A stretch of DNA of 64,000 nt, taken from positions 1 to 64,000 of the forward strand of contig JAJOLK010000006.1 of assembly GCA_021173225.1 (NCBI GenBank). The letters run 5' to 3'. Made by a program: the position numbers and the translations under genes. This document shows positions 63,705 to 64,000 of this stretch, one piece after another. Positions within the stretch are counted from its first letter, which is position 1. Every line of letters starts with the position of its first letter. Origin of the DNA: Phycisphaerales bacterium PN19_bin_20 (GTDB taxonomy: Bacteria; Planctomycetota; Phycisphaerae; Phycisphaerales; UBA1924). Under the pieces are notes generated by a model. The model made no database searches, was not told the origin of the DNA, and was given only the letters and a program-made list of their open reading frames with translations.

Positions 63705-63995
63705 CTAGGGAATCTCTGCCGGCTGTGCCGGCTGTGCGGGCTGTGCGGGCCGTGCCGGCTGGGCTTGGGGCTGCCACGGCGCGCGACCCGGGTTTGCGCC
63801 GTGCGGTGTTTGTAAGTTGTTTGGGGCGTCCTCCAAGAGCGCCGGGGCCGGCTCGGCCATCGCCACGCGCGGGGGCTTGGTCACCAGCAGCAGACGCGAC
63901 CATAGCAAGATGCCAAAGGCGCAGACCACCGCACCGAACATGGTGAAGCTCAGACGCCCGCCACAGAGGGTCCGCCCACATCGCTTAGAGGCCAT
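63705..63995 (-). CDS. hypothetical single-pass membrane protein (96 aa)
   Basis: MASKRCGRTLCGGRLSFTM is followed by one membrane helix (FGAVVCAFGILLWSRLLLV) and a Pro/Ala/Gln-rich hydrophilic tail (PARPAQPAQPAQPAEIP). It has an N-in topology by the positive-inside rule. No family is recognised. It begins 5 bp from the window edge, so its operon partner may lie just outside. Confidence 0.55.
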   Translation of the reverse strand: MASKRCGRTLCGGRLSFTMFGAVVCAFGILLWSRLLLVTKPPRVAMAEPAPALLEDAPNNLQTPHGANPGRAPWQPQAQPARPAQPAQPAQPAEIP

Positions 63996-64000
63996 CGCAG

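Overview
The window is GC-rich chromosomal DNA from a planctomycete, most likely class Phycisphaerae. The clues are secreted proteins ending in a PTPGAAxLL...RRRR tail (a PEP-CTERM-like sorting signal), a GC-type dockerin-like tail, two long prepilin-like proteins, ECF sigma factors (one next to a TPR Ser/Thr kinase), and a Minf_1886-type protein. No organism name can be read from the sequence itself. Gene calls rest on family motifs recognised by eye; no database was searched.

Region 1 (1-6.8 kb) is an accessory island: a HARE-HTH protein cut by the window edge, two small orphan genes separated by hairpins, a class III cyclase-like protein, the 3' half of a tRNA-Gly(CCC) followed by a terminator (an att-site remnant), a 12-bp minisatellite, a DUF4914-like P-loop protein, a truncated tyrosine recombinase fused to the end of a decayed gene, and a 44-residue Lys-rich mini-gene missing from the ORF track.

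Region 2 (6.8-14.8 kb) looks like stress and envelope functions: a trehalose-6-phosphate phosphatase/GH15 fusion coupled to a membrane-sensor/trehalose-6-phosphate synthase fusion, a DUF3494 (ice-binding-like) exported protein, a VIT-type metal transporter and a thioredoxin-type arsenate reductase.

Region 3 (14.8-42 kb) is mostly housekeeping: UXS-like sugar-nucleotide decarboxylase; GH20 hexosaminidase and AnmK, with MurQ 10 kb on (cell-wall sugar recycling); prolyl oligopeptidase; AlaRS; queuosine-precursor transporter; two tandem prepilin-like genes under a good sigma70-type promoter; a lone atpC; dus; nth; an AI-2E transporter; 3-methyladenine glycosylase; a sigma factor/membrane protein/secreted protein operon; and TypA.

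Region 4 (41.7-46.8 kb) holds a minus-strand envelope-stress cassette (HMA-like, lipoprotein, YqjD-like, holin-like, basic membrane protein) and two exported sorting-tail proteins. Region 5 (46.9-64 kb) has threonine aldolase, a solute-binding protein, ProRS, a GNAT, HutH and HutU (histidine degradation) with prmC between them, an ECF sigma factor/TPR kinase pair separated by a 10-bp tandem repeat, and a GC-dockerin protein with a C39-like peptidase domain. A perfect 20-bp palindrome matching the ParB site parS lies just after hutH, suggesting this part of the chromosome may be near the replication origin.
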